Assembly (NCBI GenBank): GCA_020073465.1
Contig: JAIQFC010000020.1
Location: 35,698-99,697 of the forward strand
Length of the DNA: 64,000 nt
Direction of reading: 5' to 3'
Origin: Terriglobia bacterium
GTDB lineage: Bacteria > Acidobacteriota > Terriglobia > Terriglobales > Acidobacteriaceae
The notes under the pieces are model-generated. The model did no database searches. It saw nothing but the letters and a program-made list of their open reading frames with translations, and was not told the DNA's origin. Shown piece by piece: positions 1 to 8,331 of the stretch; within the stretch, counting starts at the first letter, position 1, and the number at the start of each line of letters is the position of its first letter. Both the position numbers and the translations under genes were made by a program.

Positions 1-1008
1 GCCAAAACCCGCGCAGCATACGGTGACCCACCGTCCGAGCCCTTTCACTCCCGAGCGTACAGCCAGAGTCAGCGCTCCCAGCAGCGCTCCTACGCCGGTA
101 GCACCCATGAGGATGCCCAGCCGCACGGCACCCAAATCTCTGGACCCGATCAGCGAGGCAAACTCCTGCCCCCCGCTGTGCAAGATGCGGTCCGCAAAAA
201 TTGGCATCAGTACTACGTAAGGCATTCCTGTAATGCTGACCACGCCCAACAACGTCAACAACGCTCGAATCGGCGCTGTGTGCCTGACGAACTGGAATCC
301 TTCAATGATGTGTTCGAGCGGCGAGGCATGTCGCGAAACTCTTGGAGGAGCGTGCACATCCATCATCAGCAGCCCGATGATCACCGCGATGTAGCTCACA
401 CCGTTGGCGAAGAAGCACCAGCCTTCACCCAGCTTCGCCACCAGGATTCCTGCCACTGCCGGCCCGATCACGCGAGCCCCGTTAAACATGGAAGAATTGA
501 GCGCGATGGCATTCATCAAGTCTTCTTTGCCCACCATGTCCACCAGGAAAGCCTGGCGACCGGGAATATCGAACGCGTTGACGACTCCGAGGAGCGCAGC
601 CAGGACGAATATCAGCCAGACTCGACCTTCCACTTCATGGGAGAGCGTCAGAGCCGCCAAGATAAATGCCAACAACATCGACGCAATTTGCGTGCCGATG
701 ACTACGCGCTGCCGGTTGAAACGATCGGCCGTGATCCCACCGATGGGCGCAAAAAGGAACACTGGAATCTGGCTGGCAAATCCGACCGCGCCAAGCTTCA
801 AGCCCGATCCCGTCAACCGGTAGACGAGCCACGACTGGGCCACGCTCTGCATCCAGGTGCCGACCAGCGAGATGAGTTGTCCGCTGAAGAAAAGTTGGAA
901 GTTCCGGTGCCGAAGCGCCCGGCCTGCCGCCTGCCACCGCGATGTGTGGCCTGAAGCCGCCTCATCGCCGCTCGCCGCATGATTGTTAGCGATCTTCGAA
1001 TCTGCCAC
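1..1008 (-). CDS. MFS transporter, 3' part missing (runs off left edge)
   Basis: Major facilitator superfamily permease of the EntS/MFS_3 type, expected in the inner membrane as a proton-driven exporter; the substrate cannot be read from sequence. About 336 residues are present. The N-terminus has the family's opening, with RNFQLFFSGQLIS followed by LVGTWMQSVAQSWLVY, then alternating hydrophobic helices and a basic cytoplasmic loop (ADRFNRQR) between helices 2 and 3. The start is a GTG at 1006-1008; no ATG fits because an in-frame stop lies a few codons upstream. The C-terminal helices lie outside the window. The neighbouring PilZ gene is divergent. The family is secure, the start less so. 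Confidence 0.85.
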   Translation of the reverse strand, partial: MADSKIANNHAASGDEAASGHTSRWQAAGRALRHRNFQLFFSGQLISLVGTWMQSVAQSWLVYRLTGSGLKLGAVGFASQIPVFLFAPIGGITADRFNRQRVVIGTQIASMLLAFILAALTLSHEVEGRVWLIFVLAALLGVVNAFDIPGRQAFLVDMVGKEDLMNAIALNSSMFNGARVIGPAVAGILVAKLGEGWCFFANGVSYIAVIIGLLMMDVHAPPRVSRHASPLEHIIEGFQFVRHTAPIRALLTLLGVVSITGMPYVVLMPIFADRILHSGGQEFASLIGSRDLGAVRLGILMGATGVGALLGALTLAVRSGVKGLGRWVTVCCAGFG

Positions 1009-1273
1009 GTTTGCTTCTTGGATGACGCTGGGTCAGGCTACGCATCACTATATCGTGACCGTCACGGTCCAGCCGAGCAGGCGCTGGCAGCGCGTTTTCC
1101 ACAGCCACGGTGCGATGAAGGGCAGCCCACGGCGGCCTGTACAGCGTGCAAGTCTAAGCGTGTGACCAATTTGGGAAAGTCAGGCATCTGTTACCAACTT
1201 GCAACTTCTCCGGCGTCCCAACTTGCGGTACAGTCGCCTGTGCGCTCCCCCGGCGACTCGCAACCAGGCCTCT

Positions 1274-1732
1274 ATGACGACTCCTCCAGTTCGGGTTGAA
1301 CGCCGCGCCGGTCAGAGATTCTCTTTCCTTCTTCCTGTCTCATTGCGCGAGAGTTCAAGTGGAACGGAGGGTCTGGGCTTCACGCAGGACCTCAGTTCTC
1401 GCGGGGTCTTCTTTTTCACCGATGCTGCATTGCATGAAGGTGGCGAGATCGAACTGACTCTTAACATGCCCTCCGAGATCACGCTGGGCGAGACCATGCG
1501 GGTGCGTTGCCGTGGCCGCGTCCTGCGGGTGGTCAAGCGATCCGACCCAGGCTTGCTGGAAGTTCCCGCTCGGAGCGAAACCAAGGTCGGAGTCGCTGTT
1601 CGCTTCGACGGATACGAATATCTTCCGGAGGCCGCGGACGGGCCAGCGACATTCCAGCGCGTTTCTTCTCTACACGGCCATGGCGAAGAAGAACAGCCTC
1701 TCCGAGGGCTTGCGCACGTGCCGCCTCTTTGA
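1274..1732 (+). CDS. PilZ-domain protein, putative c-di-GMP receptor
   Basis: A 152-residue single-domain protein. The N-terminal RVERRAGQRF supplies the arginine-rich RxxxR signature and the DLSSRG at about residue 34 matches the second PilZ signature (D/N)xSxxG, the two elements that grip cyclic di-GMP. The rest is a beta-barrel-like alternation of polar and hydrophobic residues. The ATG at 1274 is chosen because homology-like sequence begins there; a longer frame from 1199 has no support. The EAL-like/HDOD protein at 16046-17308 is the only other gene here suggestive of the same second messenger. It probably acts as a cytosolic adaptor; the target is unknown. The next gene is a TadZ-like ATPase. 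Confidence 0.8.
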   Translation: MTTPPVRVERRAGQRFSFLLPVSLRESSSGTEGLGFTQDLSSRGVFFFTDAALHEGGEIELTLNMPSEITLGETMRVRCRGRVLRVVKRSDPGLLEVPARSETKVGVAVRFDGYEYLPEAADGPATFQRVSSLHGHGEEEQPLRGLAHVPPL

Positions 1733-1991
1733 GTTGGGGATTCGGCCTCTGCTGCCCTCGGCGAACGTCGCTACTCCGGTTTCTACCTCTTTTGAATCCT
1801 TTTCAAGGGCTTCACTTTGCCTTACAATGATCCGTAATTCGGACCAGTCGCTTCAGGATTCTTCTTTGTGCACCTCTCGTCGCTGTCGCTCTTCATGCTT
1901 TCGCGCCCAGAGTTTTCGCGCGGATCGCGCGCTGGGATTGCTGCGGCCCATTACCTAAGTCATTTGGCGGGGAGTACGTTCTCTTTCTAAC

Positions 1992-3263
1992 ATGCAAACA
2001 CCGAGAGAAATCAGCGAGAACCGCGCAATGCATGGGATCGCCGTAGCCCTCCTCACCGAGGACCAGGAGCACTTATCCGCGCTGCAGAATCGCCTCGAAG
2101 CTACGCGCCTGGGGCACGCTGTGTTCAGTCATGCCGGCTTTCCGGCTGGTCCGACCGACTCGATTCTTCGCCAGATCCAGGAGTCCCGCGCAGAGGTAGT
2201 TATCGTCGATATCTCTCCGAAGGATCCGCAGCGAGCGATCACCGCCATTGAACTGATTCGCGCGACCACGCTGCAGATCGCCATTTTTGCCAACGGCGAG
2301 ATGACCCAGCCTGCGTCCATCGTCGCCAGCATGCGCGCGGGGGCCGGGGAGTATCTGGATACGAATGCCGGATCCGAGGCATTGCTGGAGGCTCTCACCC
2401 GTTACAGTTCGACGCGCACTCGCGCCCGCGGTACTGCCGGGAAGGCTCGCATTTTCACCTTCCTGAGCGCCAAGGGAGGGGCCGGATCAACCACTGCCGC
2501 CGTAAACACCGCGGTTGCCCTGCAACAGGCTCATGGCGATGTAGTTCTAGTGGATTTTGCGCCCATCGGCCACGCTTCCCTGCACCTGAACCTGCACCCG
2601 CAGTTCGGCGTGCTGGATGCCCTGCAAAACCTTCACCGCCTCGACGTGTCGCTGCTTGACGGCCTCATGACAACTACGAAAGAAGGTCTACACCTTCTTG
2701 CCGGCCCTCAGCAGCCCTATCAGACTGAGCCGACACCGGCAGAACTTGCGCGCCTTTTCGATCTGCTCGTGAATCACTACCGATTCGTGATCGTCGATGG
2801 CTCCAGCCGCCTCGATCCCACAACGCGTCTGCTCTCCGATCTCTCGAATGCTGTTCTCGTGGTCGCTCAGACCGACGTAGTTTCCCTGTGGAGCGCCAGC
2901 CGCATCCACGCCTTCCTTGAAGAAGGGACCGGCCGCAACCGCATGCGGATGGTTCTGAATCGTTACAAGAAGATTCCCGGCTTCACCGACGAGGACATCG
3001 AGAAGGCCACCAGTTGCAGGGTTTTGTGGAAGATTCCAAACGCGTATAACGCCATCTCGCCGGCGATCGATCACGGTACGCCGGTCGTCCTGCAGGAAGG
3101 CCCAGAGATTAGCCGCTCTTTCCACGCGTTGGCTACCGCTCTCGCAGAAGCTGGCGCCAATCCCGATGGCAGTCTCGATCTGGTCTACGGTCAGGAGAAA
3201 CCCGAAGCCAGAAAGAAACCCCTGGCCCGCCCCAACCTCTCGCCCATTCGCGCCGGTCAGTAA
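1992..3263 (+). CDS. TadZ/CpaE-like ATPase with pseudo-receiver domain
   Basis: A 423-residue MinD/ParA-superfamily protein. Residues 14-140 look like an atypical receiver (VVIVDIS in place of the phosphoacceptor strand). The ATPase domain follows, with the deviant Walker A FLSAKGGAGSTT near residue 157 and a later VIVDGSSRLD strand. This arrangement is that of TadZ/CpaE, which localises Flp/Tad pilus machinery at the cell pole. No other tad or cpa gene is nearby, so it is an orphan or acts on a distant locus. Start ATG 1992; a second ATG at 2028 is also possible and neither has a clear Shine-Dalgarno. A heptamer array begins three bases after the stop. Confidence 0.8.
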   Translation: MQTPREISENRAMHGIAVALLTEDQEHLSALQNRLEATRLGHAVFSHAGFPAGPTDSILRQIQESRAEVVIVDISPKDPQRAITAIELIRATTLQIAIFANGEMTQPASIVASMRAGAGEYLDTNAGSEALLEALTRYSSTRTRARGTAGKARIFTFLSAKGGAGSTTAAVNTAVALQQAHGDVVLVDFAPIGHASLHLNLHPQFGVLDALQNLHRLDVSLLDGLMTTTKEGLHLLAGPQQPYQTEPTPAELARLFDLLVNHYRFVIVDGSSRLDPTTRLLSDLSNAVLVVAQTDVVSLWSASRIHAFLEEGTGRNRMRMVLNRYKKIPGFTDEDIEKATSCRVLWKIPNAYNAISPAIDHGTPVVLQEGPEISRSFHALATALAEAGANPDGSLDLVYGQEKPEARKKPLARPNLSPIRAGQ

Positions 3264-3266
3264 GAT

Positions 3267-3387
3267 CAGTACCCAGTTGCCAGTACCCAGCGGAACTGTG
3301 CAAAATTACAGCACTCTTTGAGAGCTCAGGAAAGCTACGAGAAACCACGCGGAAAAGCGTGCCGTGGATGGCTAGTACTGGGTACCG
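3267..3387. repeat. Inverted pair of heptamer arrays (CAGTACC / GGTACTG type)
   Basis: Left arm 3267-3294 is four 7-bp units: CAGTACC, CAGTTGC, CAGTACC, CAGCGGA. Right arm 3374-3387 reads AGTACTG, GGTACCG, the reverse complement of the same motif. The arms bracket about 80 bases between two convergent genes and lie 3 and 4 bases from their stop codons. Confidence 0.75.
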
Positions 3388-3391
3388 ACAA

Positions 3392-3931
3392 TTAGTTTCT
3401 GGTCGCGGGCGCCGGTCCCGCATCCTGCGGAAAGAGCTTGAACACGACGTCGCGGGTGCGCGAACTCACTTTCTTGTCCGCATCCGTTGAGTTCTGGCTC
3501 AGCGTACCCTTCAGCACGTAATAAGCCTCGTCGCCGGGATTCTTTCCCTCCCCGCGCTGGATGGTTCCTTTGAACTCAAACCAAACCCCATGCACCGTCT
3601 CGGTGGTGAAGTTCAGCTTAGTGCCCTCGAGTTTGCCCGACTTGAAAAACTGGTCGAGAAATGCCCCTTTGTCGCTCTCGCCCTCGCCGTAACGCGATAC
3701 AAATCCGGTCACGTGTCCCTCGTCCTCCACTGTTACCTGCAGGAATTCACCTTCCTTCAGGAAGGTGTACATTCCGGAGAATTCCTGTCCTGCCCTGGGG
3801 TCCTTTGTGGGCTTGGAGGCGTTCTGGGCGCCGGCGCCAGGCGCGGGCTTGGCATCCTGAGCATTGAGGGTGAGACAGAACGTTGCTAGCAACGCAACCA
3901 GAATCAGGAAGATGGCCCGCCAATCCCTCAT
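3392..3931 (-). CDS. Secreted protein of unknown function
   Basis: A 179-residue protein with a clear signal peptide (MRDWRAIFLILVALLATFC, cleavage near LNAQ). A Pro/Ala/Lys-rich linker follows, then a beta-rich domain (FSGMYTFLKEGEFLQVTVED, then repeated Lys-Gly-Thr-Leu turns at the end of strands) that suggests a small beta sandwich or lipocalin-like sheet. I do not recognise the family. It lies tail-to-tail with the TadZ-like gene, with inverted heptamer arrays between them, and head-to-head with the TonB-like gene. It is probably periplasmic. Confidence 0.7.
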   Translation of the reverse strand: MRDWRAIFLILVALLATFCLTLNAQDAKPAPGAGAQNASKPTKDPRAGQEFSGMYTFLKEGEFLQVTVEDEGHVTGFVSRYGEGESDKGAFLDQFFKSGKLEGTKLNFTTETVHGVWFEFKGTIQRGEGKNPGDEAYYVLKGTLSQNSTDADKKVSSRTRDVVFKLFPQDAGPAPATRN

Positions 3932-4045
3932 ATTTGTGTCTCCCCCGGCTCAGTGCCAATCCTACCACTGGAGGGGCGGGTCAGTGCCGTACTCCCCATT
4001 TGCCCTCACGGCTACCCCAAACCGCACTTTCCCATCTAACATAGG

Positions 4046-5854
4046 ATGATGCATGCTTCGGGCCCCGTCCAAGTGGCAGAACCGCGCTCGCAGCACTGGG
4101 TCCCCGACATGCGGCTCCGAGTTGAACTCCCGCCCTGGCATCAAACCTTCCTCGGCAACCTTCTCGATCTGGTGAAGCGGCCCGAGCCTTTGCGACTAGA
4201 ACTGACCTCCGCGCCCGCCCCGTTCTGGCCCGATGTGTTTGTGAAGCGTGGCCTTCCCTGGCGCCGATTCGTGGAGTCGGCTGGGTATCACGTCCTCGCG
4301 TTCGTTGTGTTCATTGCGTTTTCCCGGCTTCTCGAGCTGCATCCGCAGCCCGCGCCCCGTCCTACCTTCGAGCACTCCCAGGTGATCTACTACCAACCGG
4401 CGGAATACCTGCCGCCGCTCGACACTCGACGCGTCGACCCTGCTCCGCCGAGGAAGGCAGATCCTGAATTCTCGCGGCAGCCGATCATTTCGGTGCCGCC
4501 GGAGGCGGACAACCGAACACAGACGATCGTCACCCCTCCCAACGTCAAGCTGAAGCAGGATGTACGCCTGCCCAACATCGTGGCATGGTCGGATAGGCCG
4601 GAACTGCCGATTGCCCCAGCGCCGCTGGTTCCGGCGGCGAGCATCTCGCGCCTGAGTCCGCAGCTGGAAACGTCGGTGGTAGCTCCTCCACCGGACCCGA
4701 CCCGTCTGGTCGGCCATCGGGATACGCTGGCGATGCAGACTGCTGTAGTCGCTCCGCCGCCTGATCTTTCTGTTGCCACGAAAACGGCATTTCAAGCTCC
4801 TCAGCCAGCCGTTATCGAGCCACCGCCAAGCGTTGCCATCCCTTCTGCCCGTCCGCTGGGAGAGCTCAACATCGCTCGCTCGTCCGTAATTGCTCCGGTT
4901 CCACAGCTGGCCGTCGGCGAACAGCGGGCAATCCCGGGCGTCGCAGGCCGACGACCGGGCGTTGCGCCTCAAGTGGTACCCCCGCCGCCCTCGCTCGCAG
5001 GATCTTCATCGGCGGCCGCAGGCGGACGCGTCATCGCCCTCAACCTCCATCCGGCGGTGGGTGCTCCCGCTGTGACGCCCCAGGGAAATCGCCGTGGAGC
5101 TTTTGCGGCCACGCCGGAGGGCCATTCCGGGGCCTCCGGTGATCCTGGAGTGTCGCCGGGAAGTGCGTCTGGCACGAACGGTTCTGGCAAGGGCAACGCC
5201 AAGGAAGGTGGAAATGGAAGCGGGTCACGAAATGGAAGCAGCGATCTTCCCGCGGGGCTCTACGTGGGCAAAGCAGCTGATCCAGCGAAGAACGGACCCG
5301 TGGCCGGCGACCCTGCTCCAAAGAGTTTCGGCCCGTCAGCCTCGGTGAATCCCAGGCTCATGGCGAGCCTTCCGCCGCCACGTGTATCCAGCGTGCCAGC
5401 ACGTTCTCTGCAGCCGGAAAGCGCGACGAAGCTCTCCGAAGCCGAACGCGCTGTATTCGGCCCTCGAAGGTTCTACTCCCTGACCCTGAACATGCCGAAC
5501 CTGAACTCGGCTGGCGGAAGCTGGGTCATCCGCTTTGCGGAACTGAAGCAAAGTTCGAGTTCGAACCCAGATGACCTTTCCGCCCCCGCCGCCACGCGTA
5601 AAGTTGATCCGGCATATCCTCTGGAGTTGATGCGTCAGAATGTCGCTGGAACAGTTATTCTTTACGCAGTCATTCACGCCGATGGCAGTGTGGGCAATGT
5701 CCGAGTTCTCAGCAGTGTCGATGACCGCCTTGACCAGTTCGCCAGTCAGGCCGTCTCGCAATGGCGATTCCAACCCGCCACAAGGAACGGCACCGCAGTC
5801 GATGTGGAAGCTACCTTCCACATTCCCTTCCGGCCCAGCCGGCCGGGCTTTTGA
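4046..5854 (+). CDS. Large TonB-like energy transducer
   Basis: A 602-residue protein with the TonB plan. A cytoplasmic N-terminus of about 75 residues precedes one membrane helix (about 76-95, HVLAFVVFIAFSRLL). Then comes a very long Pro-rich periplasmic spacer (about 100-510) carrying repeated VVAPPPD-like segments and a Gly/Ser/Asn-rich stretch. The C-terminal TonB domain (about 515-595) has DPAYPLELMRQNVAGTVIL and SQWRFQPA. Such proteins couple the proton gradient to outer-membrane receptors. The spacer is much longer than in enterobacterial TonB, as is usual for Acidobacteriota. No ExbB/ExbD is adjacent. ATGs at 4046 and 4049 are both possible. It converges on the cyclase-like gene with 25 bases between stops. 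Confidence 0.8.
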   Translation: MMHASGPVQVAEPRSQHWVPDMRLRVELPPWHQTFLGNLLDLVKRPEPLRLELTSAPAPFWPDVFVKRGLPWRRFVESAGYHVLAFVVFIAFSRLLELHPQPAPRPTFEHSQVIYYQPAEYLPPLDTRRVDPAPPRKADPEFSRQPIISVPPEADNRTQTIVTPPNVKLKQDVRLPNIVAWSDRPELPIAPAPLVPAASISRLSPQLETSVVAPPPDPTRLVGHRDTLAMQTAVVAPPPDLSVATKTAFQAPQPAVIEPPPSVAIPSARPLGELNIARSSVIAPVPQLAVGEQRAIPGVAGRRPGVAPQVVPPPPSLAGSSSAAAGGRVIALNLHPAVGAPAVTPQGNRRGAFAATPEGHSGASGDPGVSPGSASGTNGSGKGNAKEGGNGSGSRNGSSDLPAGLYVGKAADPAKNGPVAGDPAPKSFGPSASVNPRLMASLPPPRVSSVPARSLQPESATKLSEAERAVFGPRRFYSLTLNMPNLNSAGGSWVIRFAELKQSSSSNPDDLSAPAATRKVDPAYPLELMRQNVAGTVILYAVIHADGSVGNVRVLSSVDDRLDQFASQAVSQWRFQPATRNGTAVDVEATFHIPFRPSRPGF

Positions 5855-5879
5855 GAGCTCAGCTCTCAGAGAACCGAGA

Positions 5880-8120
5880 CTACCGCCTGGCCGCTTTCCC
5901 TTTCTCCAGGGCCGCGTAGATCGCGGAGTCGGCGCAGACTTCATAGTAGGCCCGCTCGGTCCAGCCCTTCACGGAAAAGTCGTTGGTATCAATGCGCGGA
6001 ACGCGGCTTTCCCGCACCACGATCTTCCGGAAGATATCCCGATCGACGGGGACGGTCCCGCTGAAGAGCCGGTACTCTCCCTTGTCCGAGGACGCGAATG
6101 ACGCCGGCAGTTTCACCTTCAGCGGTTCCAGCGAAATCTCCTGCCGCAGCTTGCGGAATGCGGCTTCGTTCATGCGAATCCCGCTCAGGTTGAAGCTGAG
6201 AACTACGTCCTCGGGGTTTCCGCCGGGCTCCGGATCCGCCGCCTGGAATGCGTAAACGTGGAATGGGCCCGCTTGCGCCTCCATCACCTTGCGCGCCCGT
6301 TTGTTGCACGACGAGAGACGGTCACTTTCGTTCAGAGCCTCGGAAATCATGATCTGATGCTCACCGTCCATCAGGTAGAGCGGAGCTGACTCCTGCAGGG
6401 TAATGCCGATTCCCAACTCCAGCGGAGGCATCCCGGAACGCTGCACCAGTTCGTTATACCCACGTACTATCTCGATAATCTCGCGCGCCAGCACGCACGC
6501 GCGGCTCACCGCCAATCCGCGTTCACCCTCGCGCTCCAGAATCGCCAGAATGATGGCGTCGCCTTCCAGAAATACCTTCTGCGCACCATACTTAGCGAGA
6601 AGCTTGTTGACCGGATCATAAAAATTCAGGCTGAAGTAGGACGCCGGATTCAGCCCCTTCTCCATCAAAGTGCGCGTTAGCCGCGTGGAATCGCGGACGT
6701 CGGCCTTCAGCACAACGTGGCGCAGCACGCGCTCCGCATCCGGCTCCTGCTGCTCCTCTGGCAACAGGAATTCGTAAAGCGTGCCGTTCACCCGCGAGAG
6801 CTCCCGCAGCCGCTCGTTTCCCACCAGGCTCACCGCGTCGAGGGCGCCATTCAGGATATCCAGCCGCCGCAAGTCGCGGTGATAGTGGAAGAAGTCCTGC
6901 AAAAAGCGCGCCGCCACCTTCGCCCGCTCCGCTCCACGACAGCTCGCAACCTTGGCCACTGCCGCATACAGGTTGTTCGGAGAAAGCCGCCCATGATCCT
7001 GAATCATGCGCTCCACACGGTCACATTCCGTCCGGTCGATGAGAGCGTTCTTCAACTGCTGTGGATTGATGCGGGGAGCGTACTCGCTCAGCAAAGGCAC
7101 GACGTGATATGACGCGATGACGTTTTCCATCACGCCTTCGTCTTCCAACAGCCGCACCCACGCCGCCAGCCGTTCCTGCTGCGCCAGGCCCTCGTCGCTC
7201 GATTCGGGAGTTCCGCTCCCCACCAGGGAGCGAGCATTCTCCGGGACGTTCATCCAGCTTTCAATCGCCTCTCCGGTGGTTTCCTCGCCATAGAGGGAAC
7301 GCAGAAATCCCGAGACGATCTCCCGCAGGCGCCCGTAGCGGTCGGGATCGCGATCCCAGTTGCCGAGCATCACGTAGTGCTCGGCGCACAGAAAGTCATC
7401 GCGCCCGTCTTCAGAAAACGCCAGCCGGTTCACAAACAGAGCGTAGGTGTCAGCATCCTGGCCAACTCCACGCTCGCCGAACAGAGATCGGCGCGTCCGG
7501 GCCAGCGTGCCCTTCTCGATTTCGCGCAGCGTCTCGAACAGCTCTTGCCCGGTTTTGCGCAAAATGATCTTCTTGCGTACCTGGAATGTCCCCAGCCGCT
7601 CGCCGTGCTCCAGGGCCTTTTGTTGCCGTGAACCATCGTAGCTCTTGAGTTGGACGCGACAGCGCTCCAGCACGTGGGCGAACTGCTGGTTCATCTCGTA
7701 GCGCAGAAACTTCATGACGGCCAGCCGCGCCAGCAAATCGACCGCGACTTTGCCTTCCTTCTTGGCCCGGTTCAGCGCCGCCGTGTGCAACTCGGCCAGC
7801 ACGGACTTCCACTCTGCCGGTTCGCTTTTCGCGCGGGCAGTGCCGGCTTGTTGCCTCATCCAGGAGGGCGCTCGCGAAGCAGCCACGCTGGCCGCCTCCG
7901 CCGCCAGCAAGCCTTCCAGTTCGCCGTGGCGCGCGATCAGTTTTGCGATCTGCGTCCGCGCTGCTTCCACAAAGCGGGGGCTCAGGACCACATCATGCCG
8001 CAGGTTGTCGACCCCGACAGAAAGTCCTTCGAGTGAAATGGATGGTGTGGAAGCGGACAACTCCGGCGCCGCCGCTTTTTCCGGCGCTCCGCCTAGTCCA
8101 AAGATGGGGATGCGTGGCAC
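5880..8120 (-). CDS. Class III nucleotidyl cyclase-domain protein with long helical N-terminus
   Basis: A 746-residue cytosolic protein with no membrane segment. Residues 1-460 are helix-rich and unassigned. Residues about 468-620 resemble a class III adenylate/guanylate cyclase catalytic domain. VVLKADVRDST holds metal-binding Asp474, FLEGDAIIL holds Asp521, and the NESDR motif gives the transition-state pair Asn597/Arg601 in the canonical N-x3-R spacing. The Lys that normally selects ATP is not at its usual spacing before the second Asp, so substrate choice is open and the enzyme could be divergent. A further 125 residues follow the domain. It may make cAMP or another cyclic nucleotide. The call rests on motif order and spacing. 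Confidence 0.65.
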   Translation of the reverse strand: MPRIPIFGLGGAPEKAAAPELSASTPSISLEGLSVGVDNLRHDVVLSPRFVEAARTQIAKLIARHGELEGLLAAEAASVAASRAPSWMRQQAGTARAKSEPAEWKSVLAELHTAALNRAKKEGKVAVDLLARLAVMKFLRYEMNQQFAHVLERCRVQLKSYDGSRQQKALEHGERLGTFQVRKKIILRKTGQELFETLREIEKGTLARTRRSLFGERGVGQDADTYALFVNRLAFSEDGRDDFLCAEHYVMLGNWDRDPDRYGRLREIVSGFLRSLYGEETTGEAIESWMNVPENARSLVGSGTPESSDEGLAQQERLAAWVRLLEDEGVMENVIASYHVVPLLSEYAPRINPQQLKNALIDRTECDRVERMIQDHGRLSPNNLYAAVAKVASCRGAERAKVAARFLQDFFHYHRDLRRLDILNGALDAVSLVGNERLRELSRVNGTLYEFLLPEEQQEPDAERVLRHVVLKADVRDSTRLTRTLMEKGLNPASYFSLNFYDPVNKLLAKYGAQKVFLEGDAIILAILEREGERGLAVSRACVLAREIIEIVRGYNELVQRSGMPPLELGIGITLQESAPLYLMDGEHQIMISEALNESDRLSSCNKRARKVMEAQAGPFHVYAFQAADPEPGGNPEDVVLSFNLSGIRMNEAAFRKLRQEISLEPLKVKLPASFASSDKGEYRLFSGTVPVDRDIFRKIVVRESRVPRIDTNDFSVKGWTERAYYEVCADSAIYAALEKGKAARR

Positions 8121-8296
8121 TTTCGCCCAAACACTCCTCGGAAGTCGCTGATTTCACATGTACATATCGAGGCTAGCATGGGGGTCAGCGCCCGCCAAAG
8201 TTACCTAGGTTACGGGGAGTGACGATACGCGGGGTGTTAGGAAAAGCGGAACTTCGGCAATGTCGAAGCCGACCGTCGTTGATTCTGTGTTTTGCT

Positions 8297-8331
8297 CGGT
8301 ACTGGGTACTCGGTACTGGGTACTGCTTACT
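8297..8331. repeat. Heptamer array (GGTACT type) over a stop codon
   Basis: Five consecutive 7-bp units: CGGTACT, GGGTACT, CGGTACT, GGGTACT, GCTTACT. The TAA of the minus-strand M28 peptidase gene (8327-8329) lies inside the last, diverged unit. The motif is the reverse complement of the arrays at 3267-3294. Confidence 0.8.

Noticed and set aside
178..954. Long open frame on the plus strand
   Set aside because: Antisense to the MFS exporter, whose minus-strand translation shows clear membrane helices; the plus frame is His/Arg/Gln rich with no motif.
1058..1071. Near-palindrome GACCGTCACGGTC as an operator of the MFS gene
   Set aside because: Its centre is not symmetric and it is short; no other copy was noticed, so it is likely chance.
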